This document shows positions 36,324 to 47,938 of a DNA stretch of 64,000 nt, one piece after another. The position numbers and the translations under genes were made by a program. The notes beneath the pieces are model-generated. The model did not search any database, was not told where the DNA came from, and saw nothing but the letters and a program-made list of their open reading frames with translations. The number at the start of each line of letters is the position of its first letter. Position 1 is the stretch's first letter. Source of the stretch: Plasmopara viticola (lineage: Eukaryota > Oomycota > Peronosporomycetes > Peronosporales > Peronosporaceae); contig MBPM02000031.1 in the NCBI GenBank assembly GCA_001695595.3, positions 434,001 to 498,000 of the forward strand, written 5' to 3'.

Positions 36324-39300
36324 ATGGCGGCGCCCGACACCGCGCTCTACTGCGTGTGCCAACAGAGTGATGGCGCTGGCATCATGATCGAGTGCAGTCG
36401 CGGCTCTGGCGGTTGTAACGGATGGGTCCATCCCAGCTGTTGCGGTCTCATATTATCGCAAGAGGAACTAGAGGCACTTAGCGCCTATATTTGTCCACTC
36501 TGTGAGAAGCCTGACGACAACTTTAGCACGATGAAAGCGTGCAACACGAGCTTGGCCAACTGCCAGGCCATGCGCGAGCGCAAACAGAAGCTCCAGTCCG
36601 TAAAATCGGTCAAGAAGCCTTGGATCTGTGCCTCTTGTGAGCATCCAAACCGGGACCGGCGAACTCGTGAGTGCGAGGCGTGCCACGTTTGTCGTGTCAT
36701 GAGGAAGAAGATAAAGGGAGTGAAGGACGACAACAAAACGCAGCTTCTGGCGCTGCAGCTACAAGACGAACGTCGACAGAGTAAACGCGCAGTCAATCGG
36801 AAGCGAAAGTCGTACCACGTGCCGAATTCAGACGAAGATATGGTGAGTTCTGATAGTGACACAAAGAAAAGACCTAAGAAACGAGCAAAAGACGAGTCGG
36901 AATCTGATGAAGCCGAGCTGGAAGTGGACGCTACGAAGTTGAGAGACGAGGCCAAGACTGCAGAAGACACTAATGCCACGCATATGGTAATTGACAAGAT
37001 CATGGGCGTCCGACAACGAGAGAGCGTTGAACCAACACCTGTACCACCTCTTGACTCAACTAGTTCCGCTTTGTTTGCCAAACGACCACTCAAGACAATG
37101 ATAAGCGAGTACCTGATCAAGTGGAAGGGATTTTCTTACATGCACGCGTCGTGGGAGACAAAGCAAGTGCTTTTGAATCTTGATCCGTTGACTAACAAGC
37201 AAAAGATAAAACGTTTTCATGAGAAGGAACAACAGCGATTTCAATTTCCACATCGTCAAAACAATCCGGACCAGGACTCTCTTGCTGTGGATGAACTTGA
37301 GTATTTTAATCCGGAGTATCTCGAGATTCATCGCATCATTGCGCACCGTCAGGACGTGCCACTACCTGCAGATCCGAACTTTCCAGACGCGCCAGTTGAT
37401 GATGGCGTGCGATACTTTATCAAGTGGCGCATCTTGTCGTACACGGAAGCCACGTGGGAGCGTGCGTGCGATATCAAGGATGACGTGGCACTTGCCAAGT
37501 ACAAGGCGTCCATCATCGTGCCAGAGGAAGATGTGTGGAAGCCACGACCGCGACCAAGCATTCGGGACTATCGCAAATTGGACGAATCGCCGCGATTTGG
37601 AGAAGATCAGTCGCTTTCGCTGCGTGCTTATCAACTTGAAGGACTGAATTGGCTGCTTTGGAACTGGTACAATGAACGACCGAGTATTTTAGCGGATGAA
37701 ATGGGACTGGGTAAGACGATTCAGACGTTGTCGTTTTTAAATCTCCTTCGTGATGATCCCAAGATTAGAATTCGTGGTCCCTTTTTAATTGTTGCGCCTT
37801 TGTCGCTGATTGTGCAGTGGCAAAATGAATGCGAAACATGGACAACGATGAATTGTGTCGTCTACCACGGAAACAGCGCTTCGCGTGAAATCATTCGTGA
37901 CTTTGAGCTTAATTATCTGGATGCAAATCTTCGTCCGGACAAGAAGAAAGCATTCCGTTTTAACATTCTCGTGACGACGTATGAAGTGGCGATTAAGGAC
38001 ATTGCTGTCCTTTCGAAGATTCATTGGCGCTGTTTGGTAGTAGATGAAGCGCATCGATTAAAAAATCAGTCGTCACGACTTGTCGAGCAGATGCGATTAT
38101 TACGTCGAGATCACTGTGTCCTTCTCACTGGAACTCCTCTTCAGAACAAGACAGAAGAGTTGTGGGCGCTTTTGAACTTCTTAGACGCGAGATCTTTTCC
38201 CAGTGTATCGGATTTTCTCAAGAAATTTGGCGATCTGCACGAAGCTCAGCAAGTGGCCGATCTGCACAAGATGCTAAAGCCGTATCTTCTACGTCGTGTG
38301 AAGGAAGACGTCGAGAAATCGCTGCCACCAAAGGAAGAGACAATTGTCGAAGTGGAACTTACTCCTGTTCAGAAGCAATGGTACCGTGCGATTTATGAGA
38401 AAAATACAACTTTTTTGACCCGCGGTGGTAATCCACGCAACGTACCGAATCTCATGAATGTTATGATGGAATTGCGGAAGTGTTGCAACCACCCGTACTT
38501 GAACAATGGAGTGGAGGAGATTTTGAATGAAGGTTTGACGACAGATACGCAGCGTCACGAAATGATGGTCAAGTGCTGTGGCAAGATGGTGCTGATTGAC
38601 AAACTTTTGCCGCGTTTGTATGCGGGAGGACACAAGGTCTTGATCTTTAGCCAAATGGTTCGTGTACTGGACATTATCGAAGATTATTTACGCTACTGTG
38701 GACACCTGTACGAGCGATTAGATGGAAATATTCGTGGTAATGATCGACAAGCCGCCGTCGATCGCTTTGTCAAGCCTGAGTATAAGCGCTTTGTGATGCT
38801 GTTGTCGACGAAAGCAGGAGGACTGGGATTAAACTTGACAGCGGCAGACACAGTGATCATTTTTGACAGCGACTGGAATCCTCAGAATGATTTGCAAGCT
38901 CAAGCTCGTGCGCATCGTATCGGTCAGACGCACTCGGTGAAGATTTATCGTCTCATTACTCGCAAGACATATGAGATGCATATGTTCCACAAGGCGTCGC
39001 TGAAGCTTGGATTGGACAAGGCGGTGCTTACGCATATGCGTCGTGAGAATGAAGAAGAAGGTGGCAAGAAACGTAATAAGAGCTTGAAGGCACAAGAATC
39101 TAAGGAGATTGATGAGCTGCTAAAACGTGGCGCGTATGATGTGTTTCGTGATGACGATACTGCTGGCGAACAATTTTGTGAGCTAGATATTGATCAGATC
39201 TTACAGCGCTCGACACAGATTGTGCAGTACACGGAGCAGGCACAATCAAGCTTTTCAAAAGCCAGTTTTGTTTCAGCCACGACGTCAAATGATGTCGACC

Positions 39301-41888
39301 TCGATGATCCGGACTTTTGGAAGAAGGCCGTGGGACTGATTGAACCAGAGCCATTGGAAACAGAAGATTTGTTGCCACAGCAGCGCAAACGAACTCGTGT
39401 GGCTCGTTTTGGCGATGGTGGGAAGTTTTCGGACGGTAGCATTTCGGATGGTGAAGACGAACAAGAGAAGCGCGAGAAGGAACAGGAAGAACGAGAACGA
39501 GTTGAGGAGAAGGTTGCTCCTCGCGAGTGGACGCAAAATGGTCGCGACCGTCTGCAGCGTGCGTTGATGCATTACGGCTTTGGTCGGTGGGAGATAATTC
39601 GGAGCCAGAGTGGCGGAAGTCGCTCTGTAAAGGAAGTAGAAGACTTTGCCCGCGGTTTTATTTATGTGTCGGCATTGGCTTGTGAGCAGCGGAAAGATGA
39701 CTCCGCTTTTGTCAAGGCGTCTATCCACGCTGCGTCTTTGGCACAGAAGGAGGATTTGATCGATGAAGATGAGTTGGCAACTGTATTGAAAGAAGAAGAC
39801 TTTGTGCTCAAGCTAAAACAAGGTGGTGGTCGTCGTGTAGTAGTTCGACTGGATATGCTACAGCGTCTTCAACACCTGATATCGACAGCTTGTGATGTCT
39901 GTGACGACATGTACAAGAACGACAAGGAACCTGATAAACCACGACTTAGTCTATCTGCTTCTATCGATGACCGGAGTGCTCACTATGGAGTGGAGAAGCT
40001 TGTCCCTCATATTGAACTGGTCGATGTTGGGGAAAGACCGGCATGGACACAGATTACGCCATGGTGGAACGAAGATGCTGACCGAAACCTGTTGATGGGG
40101 GTGTTTCTTCATGGTTATGGTCGATGTGCCCAAATTCTAGCAGACCCTCGACTGTATTTCGCACGGTTAGAGAAAGCAGCTCGTGATCAAGTTGCAGCAA
40201 GCAATGAAGGCAATATAAACCCCACAAGTGCTGCACTCTTATCTGCTACATTAGCAAAGAGAAAGGATACAATTTCGGCAGACGAGAACGGCAATGTGGA
40301 CATGAGTGACTCTGAAAGTGCTTCCAGCTCTTTAACTGACAGTAATGGATCAGCCCAAATGAAGATTGAACCTGGCACTGCAAGCGATGTGACCACAGCA
40401 GCCAATTCGTTTAAGCAGCCAGAAGTGCAGCACATGAATCGCTTACTCGGGTGGCTTTTGTCTGCAGAGGAATTGAAGCGGCGTCACGAAAAGGAGAAAT
40501 TTAACAAGATGCGTGTAGCCTTGGAACAAAGACGTCATAGTGCCCAGGAACTACGCGCGCGTTCGATGATGTTGCGTCGATTGGAGCTCAAAGCCATGCA
40601 ACTTGCGCAGGTGGATATTCTTCGACACGTAGCCGTGTTGCACAATGCTCGTCAACTTCCTGATGCTACGGTGGCTCCGGTTCTACATCACCGCATGAAA
40701 ACAACTGACTGGACTAAGGAAGAACGTCGTTCTTTTGCATACATGATGGCACTTCACGGCGCGCCACGAATCTTGGCCAAACGAGCGGTCGTTGCTTCGA
40801 ATGGTTGCGCCACACCATCAGTGTCACCATTTGTGACCGAGCAAGCTCGAGACTTTGCTTGGGAGACGGACAGTATTTCGTGGCGCAATATAGTCGAGCG
40901 GGGTAACCTGAACAAGACTGCGATCATGACTCGCAACTTTTACGAGACCAAATATGCTCCGAAATGCCGCGAAGTTGCTCGAATGCGTGCGGATCCGTTA
41001 GGTTCCGATCAACGTGCAGTGGCATTAGGTGATCTCATTGGCATCGAATTTGTGGACGCGTATGAAGGAGTACTGGCTCATGGGTTAAAGGCGCGTAACA
41101 TTGCTTGGGTGACTATGCGGCGAACACAATTATTAGAAGATGTGCTGGATATATTATCAAGCAAACGGGAAGTACTGGAGGCGTACTTAAAGTCGGGAAT
41201 TCCAAGCCTAGTGACGGATATGCCGGTGTGGTGGTGTCCCTGGATTCACGACTTGGGTGTGTTTTATGGCATGGCGCGCCACGGAGTGTACGGGTGGGAG
41301 TGGATCCTGCTGGATCGTCAGTTGCCGTTCCACCGCCAGGCACGAGAGCACCACATTCGCACTGTGTTCGTAGAGGGCACGTCCACCTGTCCTCCGCTAT
41401 GTCGACATCACTTTAAGACAACTAAAGACATGAACGATTGGTTCATTCGCGTAGTAAACGAGTTTCCGTCGCTTGCAATCCTGGAGCGCAAAATGGAATT
41501 GATCTGTGCTGCGGTGTTGGAGAAATTTAGCAGTCCAAGTGAGCGCTACCTGGAGCCAGACGATCGACGTGAGTTTAGTTTGTCACCACCTGGCAATTGT
41601 TTCGAGGAGTCAATTTTGTCCCGTGTGAAGCGGGAAGAGGAGTTGCTGCCAAATATCGAGGTACCCCCAGGCACTGGTTTCAAAGATGAAGGAGATGCTA
41701 AATTTAAGGCTTTAAGTGTATTGTTAGTCGAGTCTCAAAGCCGTCGTGACGAGTACTTACAAGCAGCTGAAGCCACGAACGCGACCGGATCGAGAACTGC
41801 CAGTGCTTCAACTATCGAGGGGCTGAACAGTAGCAGACAGCAACAACAACAAGAGAAGGTATCTCAATTGCTTGTTTTGAAAGGGTAA
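36324..41888 (+). CDS. CHD-type SNF2 chromatin-remodelling ATPase
   Basis: Single frame of 1854 residues from ATG 36324. A PHD finger spans residues about 9-62 (CVCQQSDG..CPLC). A second, four-cysteine zinc finger lies at 100-123 (WICASCEHPN..CEACHVC). An acidic and lysine-rich linker follows, then two chromodomains (about 258-300, YLIKWKGFSYMHASWE; and 326-398, YFIKWRILSYTEATWE). The SNF2 ATPase runs from about 433 with DEMGLGKT (458-465) and DEAH (574-577); the helicase C-lobe ends in QARAHRIGQ (860-868). The C-terminal half carries three SANT/Myb-like blocks (EWTQNGRDRLQRALMHYGFG, WWNEDADRNLLMGVFLHGYG, DWTKEERRSFAYMMALHG) and a short Gln run near the end. The family slides nucleosomes. Domain order fits the CHD6-9/Kismet-like group loosely; no BRK domain was seen. 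Confidence 0.95.
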   Translation: MAAPDTALYCVCQQSDGAGIMIECSRGSGGCNGWVHPSCCGLILSQEELEALSAYICPLCEKPDDNFSTMKACNTSLANCQAMRERKQKLQSVKSVKKPWICASCEHPNRDRRTRECEACHVCRVMRKKIKGVKDDNKTQLLALQLQDERRQSKRAVNRKRKSYHVPNSDEDMVSSDSDTKKRPKKRAKDESESDEAELEVDATKLRDEAKTAEDTNATHMVIDKIMGVRQRESVEPTPVPPLDSTSSALFAKRPLKTMISEYLIKWKGFSYMHASWETKQVLLNLDPLTNKQKIKRFHEKEQQRFQFPHRQNNPDQDSLAVDELEYFNPEYLEIHRIIAHRQDVPLPADPNFPDAPVDDGVRYFIKWRILSYTEATWERACDIKDDVALAKYKASIIVPEEDVWKPRPRPSIRDYRKLDESPRFGEDQSLSLRAYQLEGLNWLLWNWYNERPSILADEMGLGKTIQTLSFLNLLRDDPKIRIRGPFLIVAPLSLIVQWQNECETWTTMNCVVYHGNSASREIIRDFELNYLDANLRPDKKKAFRFNILVTTYEVAIKDIAVLSKIHWRCLVVDEAHRLKNQSSRLVEQMRLLRRDHCVLLTGTPLQNKTEELWALLNFLDARSFPSVSDFLKKFGDLHEAQQVADLHKMLKPYLLRRVKEDVEKSLPPKEETIVEVELTPVQKQWYRAIYEKNTTFLTRGGNPRNVPNLMNVMMELRKCCNHPYLNNGVEEILNEGLTTDTQRHEMMVKCCGKMVLIDKLLPRLYAGGHKVLIFSQMVRVLDIIEDYLRYCGHLYERLDGNIRGNDRQAAVDRFVKPEYKRFVMLLSTKAGGLGLNLTAADTVIIFDSDWNPQNDLQAQARAHRIGQTHSVKIYRLITRKTYEMHMFHKASLKLGLDKAVLTHMRRENEEEGGKKRNKSLKAQESKEIDELLKRGAYDVFRDDDTAGEQFCELDIDQILQRSTQIVQYTEQAQSSFSKASFVSATTSNDVDLDDPDFWKKAVGLIEPEPLETEDLLPQQRKRTRVARFGDGGKFSDGSISDGEDEQEKREKEQEERERVEEKVAPREWTQNGRDRLQRALMHYGFGRWEIIRSQSGGSRSVKEVEDFARGFIYVSALACEQRKDDSAFVKASIHAASLAQKEDLIDEDELATVLKEEDFVLKLKQGGGRRVVVRLDMLQRLQHLISTACDVCDDMYKNDKEPDKPRLSLSASIDDRSAHYGVEKLVPHIELVDVGERPAWTQITPWWNEDADRNLLMGVFLHGYGRCAQILADPRLYFARLEKAARDQVAASNEGNINPTSAALLSATLAKRKDTISADENGNVDMSDSESASSSLTDSNGSAQMKIEPGTASDVTTAANSFKQPEVQHMNRLLGWLLSAEELKRRHEKEKFNKMRVALEQRRHSAQELRARSMMLRRLELKAMQLAQVDILRHVAVLHNARQLPDATVAPVLHHRMKTTDWTKEERRSFAYMMALHGAPRILAKRAVVASNGCATPSVSPFVTEQARDFAWETDSISWRNIVERGNLNKTAIMTRNFYETKYAPKCREVARMRADPLGSDQRAVALGDLIGIEFVDAYEGVLAHGLKARNIAWVTMRRTQLLEDVLDILSSKREVLEAYLKSGIPSLVTDMPVWWCPWIHDLGVFYGMARHGVYGWEWILLDRQLPFHRQAREHHIRTVFVEGTSTCPPLCRHHFKTTKDMNDWFIRVVNEFPSLAILERKMELICAAVLEKFSSPSERYLEPDDRREFSLSPPGNCFEESILSRVKREEELLPNIEVPPGTGFKDEGDAKFKALSVLLVESQSRRDEYLQAAEATNATGSRTASASTIEGLNSSRQQQQQEKVSQLLVLKG

Positions 41889-41951
41889 GAAATTGTTTTT
41901 TTTTATAGCTACTTGAGAAATAATAGACAAAACCTGTTCTTTTGTCCATTG

Positions 41952-44900
41952 CTAATCGGTTTTCGAGTGCGTGAAAGCTCCTTGTTTTGGATTCAGAATG
42001 TTCTCCTCCGAGTTCTTTCGGGAACGTCGGCGTTCTGCCTTTGCAAGCCGTAGAGCCCGTCGCACCTTCTTGCGAATGTAAAACCAAGCCACGAGGATGA
42101 TGACAGCAAGCACTGATAAAATGGCTACAGCACTTACAGTATACTGACGCCACATGGTGGGCACGTAAATTTGCAAGTGGCAACTCAAAAAATCGCCATT
42201 TTCGTCTTCGAGTCCTTGGAACCCGTCGGCGCAATCTCGTGTTCCGTACACAAAACCTGGGGGAATGGGTCGATGAAATCTATCTTGCCACGGTTTGTCA
42301 CAAAGTTCACCGGTGCTTTCGCACGTTTTTTTGTCGTACCGTTTACGACATAAACACGTGCATTTCATTGGAAGCGTACAATTGCCTTGGCCTACCATGG
42401 CGCCATTGAAAAGTTCTTGGCCCCATCGTCCACCTTTTGTACCACAGGGATCCGTACGAAAATTTTCTACTTTACGTTCGTCCACTGTGAATAGTGTTGA
42501 GCGAACCGACGTGACGATTGCCATTGGTAAATCACAAATTGGAGTAGAACAGTCGTAACCAGTCCAACCTTTCGCACAAATACACACATCAGGGGAAGTA
42601 CAAAGCCTCCATTCTTGCAACGATAGCAGCCATCTCCACTACTGGTAATATTATTGGCAATCTTGTCGATACTGGTATTACTACCATTTGTTAAGTTAAG
42701 AGCCTTCGCCACAACATTCGCATTGCAAATCGGGTCAAAGATACCTTGAATACAAATGGGTAATGCACAATCTGAGCCAAAATACCCAGTTTGTCCTCTT
42801 GGGACTGTTGGATACTTTTCATGAAGTGAAGATGTGATTGTGATACATCGACATCGATCTTTACTGATGCACACTCCGCCATTGCGACATCCATACGATA
42901 CATTGGCCGAATCATCGGCCATTTGAAAGCGACATAGCGGCATGTTGCAGTCAATTCCTGTCCAGCCATCTCCACACGCACATTCATCGGGGCGTACACA
43001 AGCCCCAGAGTTAAAACACTCATAAACGCCTTCTCCTGGTATGAAAATGCCATACTTCCACGTCACGTCATTTACTTTGGTCACATTGACGTAATTTACG
43101 CGAATCTGTCGATTCGAACTTTCGATGCTGCCTTGATACCAAACGATATTTCCACAAAGAAATGTATCGGACACTCGTGCAACGTTAAGGTCATCCCGAA
43201 ACTCAAGCAAATTTTGAATTTGCTGGTTGTACGTCAGAGCAGAGCTGCGTTTGGGATTGGGCTCGGGGTACCCTACAGAACAACCGCTTTGAAAAGAGCG
43301 ACCATCGTTCGCCACAAGCTCTACATCATACTGAGGACAGCGGTACGTGTTGCAGGTACGAGCTGCACTGATGCTGTCATAATTGCCGCCGAGTGCACGA
43401 AAGTTGCTCGAGGTGCGAGATGCCACATTCAATACGAATTGCTCGGCTTGGACACATATGGGCGTATTGCAGTCATACCCGGTATAGCCAGTTTTTTGTG
43501 CCTTACCGTCAGGAAGTTGGAAAACCGGTTTCCCACCTTGCTCACGCCCGTCCCGCCAAGCCGAATCCCACGTGACGCATTTACATTGGTCAGGGGCAAT
43601 GCACGTACCGTTATTCCGACATTCTTGTGCACACAGAGCGATCGAGCAGTCCACTCCGGTCCAACCTAGTGCACATGTACAAGTGTTTGGCAGTGTACAA
43701 TTACCTTCGTTATTACATGTTTGGGTACACAACGGTACCGAGCAATCGTAACCCGACCATCCCGTGGCACATTCGCAAACATTCGGTGCCACACACGTAC
43801 CATTATTAAAACATCCACGCACAACTTGATCCACACAGTCTCCATATAATGAAGCGTTCCAAAACCCACGACGAGTAGCTTTTTCTGCTGTGTACGAGAC
43901 TTGAGAACGGTATGACGCATCCGTCTCAAGTATTATTTCACCCAATTTACCAGAGACCAAGTCAGTTGCTTGCATTCCCGATGAACAGGTACGATTGAAT
44001 TCAACAAGACAGATTCCTTTTTGCCACTGTGTACCGGGAATGTAGCTCCAAATGCCTCGTCGTTTCCACCCTTCTCGTGTATCATCTAGTACTGGTTTCG
44101 ACAGTGCATAAAGTGGAGGCCACAACATTCCTGTCCATTGCGTATAGTAGTGACCGTCAACTGATAAATGACGATCCATATAGCGTGAAAAGTAATTGGG
44201 GTGATCCAAGTAATAAGCTGGAGTCCCATCGGATGTCAATGGTTTCTCCCACTTTGAAATACTACGAATTGAGCACGCGTACCCTCCTTGAGCTGGTTGA
44301 TATCGTACACCACCTCGAGTCTCAGTGGTGACAGTCACTTGATTAAAGAAAATTTGTTCAACTGTTGCAGTGTATGTCGGGTTGGAAACTGGTTGTCTTG
44401 GGTGAGAAGCGTTGGGAGGCTCTGCTGCCAAGTACGTCACTTGGTCAGGTGAATAGTAGCCTTGGGCACACACAGGAGTGCGGCAATCAAAACCCGCCCA
44501 ACCAGAGGTGCATTGACACACGTCGGGCGTCAAACAGCTACCACCATGCGCGCAGACGTAGACACCTTGTGCAATTTGTCTACGTTCTACAAGAGCTACT
44601 TGACGATCACTCGAAATCGAAAAAGGTGGAAGGAATCCTGCTTGGGGATGAGCTATACCTCGCCATGGTGCAGTGGTGTTCCACCCGTACGGCTGAACAG
44701 GTGCAAAACGGTAGAATGAACTTGTTGTGTTCAGCTCGGACAGATACTGGAAGTGTGTCAGTGCTTCAACGTCCAATTCAAGAAGCAAGCAATTTTTGTA
44801 CAAAGGTAGAGTTTTTTCTTTTGACGTTGCGTTCACTACAGGACTGGAGGCAGAATACAATCGGTGGAGACAGTCGAACTCACCTGTTTCAAGACACCAT

Positions 44901-47815
44901 TGAGCAAAATCACACGGTACATAGCTTTCGACTTTATTGGCAAAAGTAGTTTGATGTGAAACGAAGTCTCCTTGTGAACAAATAGGAAGTGCACAGTCAT
45001 ATCCGCTCCATCCAGCAGCACACAAGCATGAGTCGGGTGCAACACAACTTCCACCGTTAGCACATGTTTGCGTGCAAAGTGGTATTCGACAATCACTTCC
45101 TGTCCACGCATCCGAGCATGTACAGGTATCGGGACTTGTGCAATTGCCACTATTGCCACATGTTTGCGTACACACTGGCGTGGTACAATTGGCGTCAAAC
45201 CACCCGGCAGCACAAGAGCAAGTATCGGGAGCGGTACAACTTCCACCATGTGCACAAGTTTGGACACATGTGGGTGTGGTACAAGCGGGAAAGTCGCCAT
45301 ACCCAGGTATACAGTCACAATAATTCGGGCCCACACAAACTTGTCGAGATCCGCACGTTGTACTACACACTGGTATAGTACAGTCGTCTCCCGTCCATCC
45401 GGAAGAGCAAGTACACACATCCGGAGCAGTACAGACACCACCGTTTTCACAAATTTTGGCGCATGTTGCACTAAGTGTACGAATACGATTGTTGCCAGCG
45501 TCCGCAATATAGAGAAATTCCGTACGTGAAAGTGAGCGAGTTTGTGCGAGATCAAGTCCTGCAATTCCTTGGAAGCGCGCAGCTAGTGGTGGTTGTGCGT
45601 CCAAGTAACCACAACCATCTTGTTGCGATCGAAGTGGTGCATAAGGAGCTCCAGCGATCGATTGGACTTCAACTGTTGATCGTTCATAAGCAGTGATACT
45701 GAATAAACGAGCGCGTTCATGTTGGTCCGTCGGTAGATCAAGCGAAGTCACGTTATTTGCTGTAGATCCCATTGCTGTAAACATCTGTGTTCCACGCATT
45801 AACGTCAGCGTCACTAAACCTCCTTGTGCAGCGACGATGGCACCGCTATGAATGGCAGCGAGACAAATGGGCGAAGCGGCACTGTAAAAACCAGAGCCGT
45901 ACAAATTGTACGCACTGCTAGCGACGTCGCAGCTTGGTGGACAGCTGAGCTTGATAGTTGTACCGGACTCCAAATCTTCTGCAACATCTGTTGTCGCTAC
46001 ATCACGCATTGGTATTGCAAGGTCTCCTTGAACAAGTATATCACCGTGTGGTGTGCCCGTACAGTCCTTCAGCGTGCGTCCAGAAGTTGCGGTACCCTCA
46101 ATCGAATTATATTGCTTGCGTTGAAGATAGTTGTTGAAAATGTTGTTATCTACGGGTGATGATCGAAGAAGAAATTCGTCCACAGGCTGTTCGTACGACG
46201 CACAGCCACTTGGACGCAGCACTTCTGTAGCTCGAGTCGAACAGGTAATAGCTCGTGCGACGAGGGGAGCAGGACTTATCTGACGCACCGAGCAGTCCGT
46301 TGAGCTGGCGACGTACACGCGTCCATCAGCAGCATATGCGACTCCGGCTGGTGCATTAAACGTTGCTTCTTTGCCTTCACCGTCGATGTGACCGGGTACA
46401 TTTGATCCAGCTAACGTCACTACGCGATTACTCGACGTAACATTCTCGATGGTGGATGCCGCACCGCCATCGTACGTGACTCGGCGGACACGATGCCCTT
46501 CACCAACAATAAGCGTGCGCTGAGCGCCAATAGCGATTGCGCGTGGACTTTGGAATCGAGCAAAAGTAAGGTTTCCATCGCGAAACCCACGTTCACCGCG
46601 CAGACATGGAGACAAACAGCCTGGAGTGTCAGCGTCTTCTGATGGAACTACACCACCAGCCAGAGTGTGCGTGGTACCATCTGAATCAATCTTTCGTATC
46701 AAGTGATTACCCGTGTCCGCTACAAATACTACACCGTTTGAGTCGACTGCGATTCCCATGGGGAATCAAAGCGTGCTCCGAGACGGTCGCCATCCGCCAA
46801 ACCGGCATGAGGTCTCGCCTGTTGGTGCGAAAGCCGTAAAGTTTCTACTCCAGCTCCACAAAGTCCTGATAAACAAGTTACTGTACCATTTTTTATTGCT
46901 CGAATGCGATGATTACCCGTGTCAGCTACGAAAACTATCGTCTCCGAATTAATTTCAAGAACCGCGATATCTGACGGGTAAGAAAATTGTGCGGCTGACA
47001 GTGCTGCTCCATCTGTAAATCCTTCCGCACCGGTACCTGCTAGTGTTGACACCTGTTTCAGTTCGAATCGATGACTCGGATTCGATGATTAGCCGTATCT
47101 GCCACGTACACGGTACCCGCCGAATCCACTGCCACGCCTCGGGGATGATTAAATTGTGCCAGAGCTGCTGGTCCGTTTCGAAACCCTGCACTTCCTTCTC
47201 CCGCCAAAGTTCTCACTTGTCCTTGCGAGCGTCCAGAGGCTCCAAACGACGGAAGATAACTATAGATGTCCGAAGTCTCTGCGTCACTTGAGTTTCTATT
47301 CGGATGGGCTCCTCTGTACATCAAGTCGCCGGATTGAGAGCCCCAGCACCTGATATCACAATGTGAATAGTCCGCCGCAAAGGGGGACAAGCAGCTTCCA
47401 CCCGCTAAGAAAACGCAAAGATGCAGTGCGTTTTTATAGTCGTATCGAACCGTCCTCCTACTGCCCACGGGACGTCTGTTACGGTCGGAATGTTTTTAGG
47501 TAAAGCAGACCAGGGGACGCCTTGTAATTGAAAAGCGCAGCGGTTGCCGCTGTTGCCATTGCAGGAAAAATTCCCGCAAATGTGGCACTTGCTTTGCACA
47601 CCAAACACGGAGCATTGGTGACGAACGTCCTGATCGTTCGGGTTCACGCGACCCTGCCACTCAAGCGTCTGTGTCTCCGTTTTCTGGTACGCAAATGGCC
47701 ACTGCGGCTTGCGCACACTATCACACCATGACTGTGTAGTCCATGTGCGACGCAATACAGCTCCAGGACTGCAGACAATGTATAGATTTGTGAACAAAAA
47801 GAGTTGGTATAGCAT
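41952..47815 (-). CDS. NHL/EGF-repeat (tenascin-like) membrane protein, frame interrupted four times
   Basis: From ATG 47815 the protein starts with a signal-peptide-like run (MLYQLFLFTNLYIVCS) and a cysteine-containing ectodomain. It then has several NHL beta-propeller repeats (VYVADTANHRIRVID, VFVADTGNHRIRAI, VFVADTGNHLIRKID). About a dozen EGF/tenascin modules follow (NGGVCTAPDVCTCSSGWTG type), with a non-EGF spacer in the middle. A transmembrane helix (SVAILSVLAVIILVAWFY type, near 42,110) and a basic cytoplasmic tail end at 41952. The reading frame shifts near 47431-47435, 47058-47062, 46760-46763 and 42601-42605; each shift is explained by one missing base, and domain sequence continues across all four. 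The largest open block is 46759-42467, whose last part after 42605 is out of frame. It is probably a surface or adhesion-type protein; draft errors or recent decay are both possible. Confidence 0.8.
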
Positions 47816-47938
47816 GCTAAACTTGCGACACAATTAAGTAGATACGTCGGTTCAAGATCGTAGTTATGTACGTACTATGTGGTCCATCATAGTTTAGTGA
47901 CGAAAGTATTGTGACCAGTGCTTTTGAAAGTTTCAAGG
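47816..47938. promoter_or_regulatory. Shared divergent promoter region
   Basis: The 123 bp between the start codons of the tenascin-like gene (minus) and EMG1 (plus) must carry both promoters. No TATA box stands out. The strand facing EMG1 has a pyrimidine/A-rich approach (CTTTTGAAAGTTTCAAGG) to the ATG. Confidence 0.5.

Noticed and set aside
36485..37120. 211-codon minus-strand frame opposite the CHD start
   Set aside because: It is an antisense shadow of the low-complexity acidic and basic CHD linker.
43133..45564. Several 100-240-codon frames on both strands within the tenascin-like gene (for example 44836-45564 minus, 44365-44949 plus)
   Set aside because: They are alternative-frame shadows of the cysteine-rich EGF modules; the main frame carries the domain sequence.
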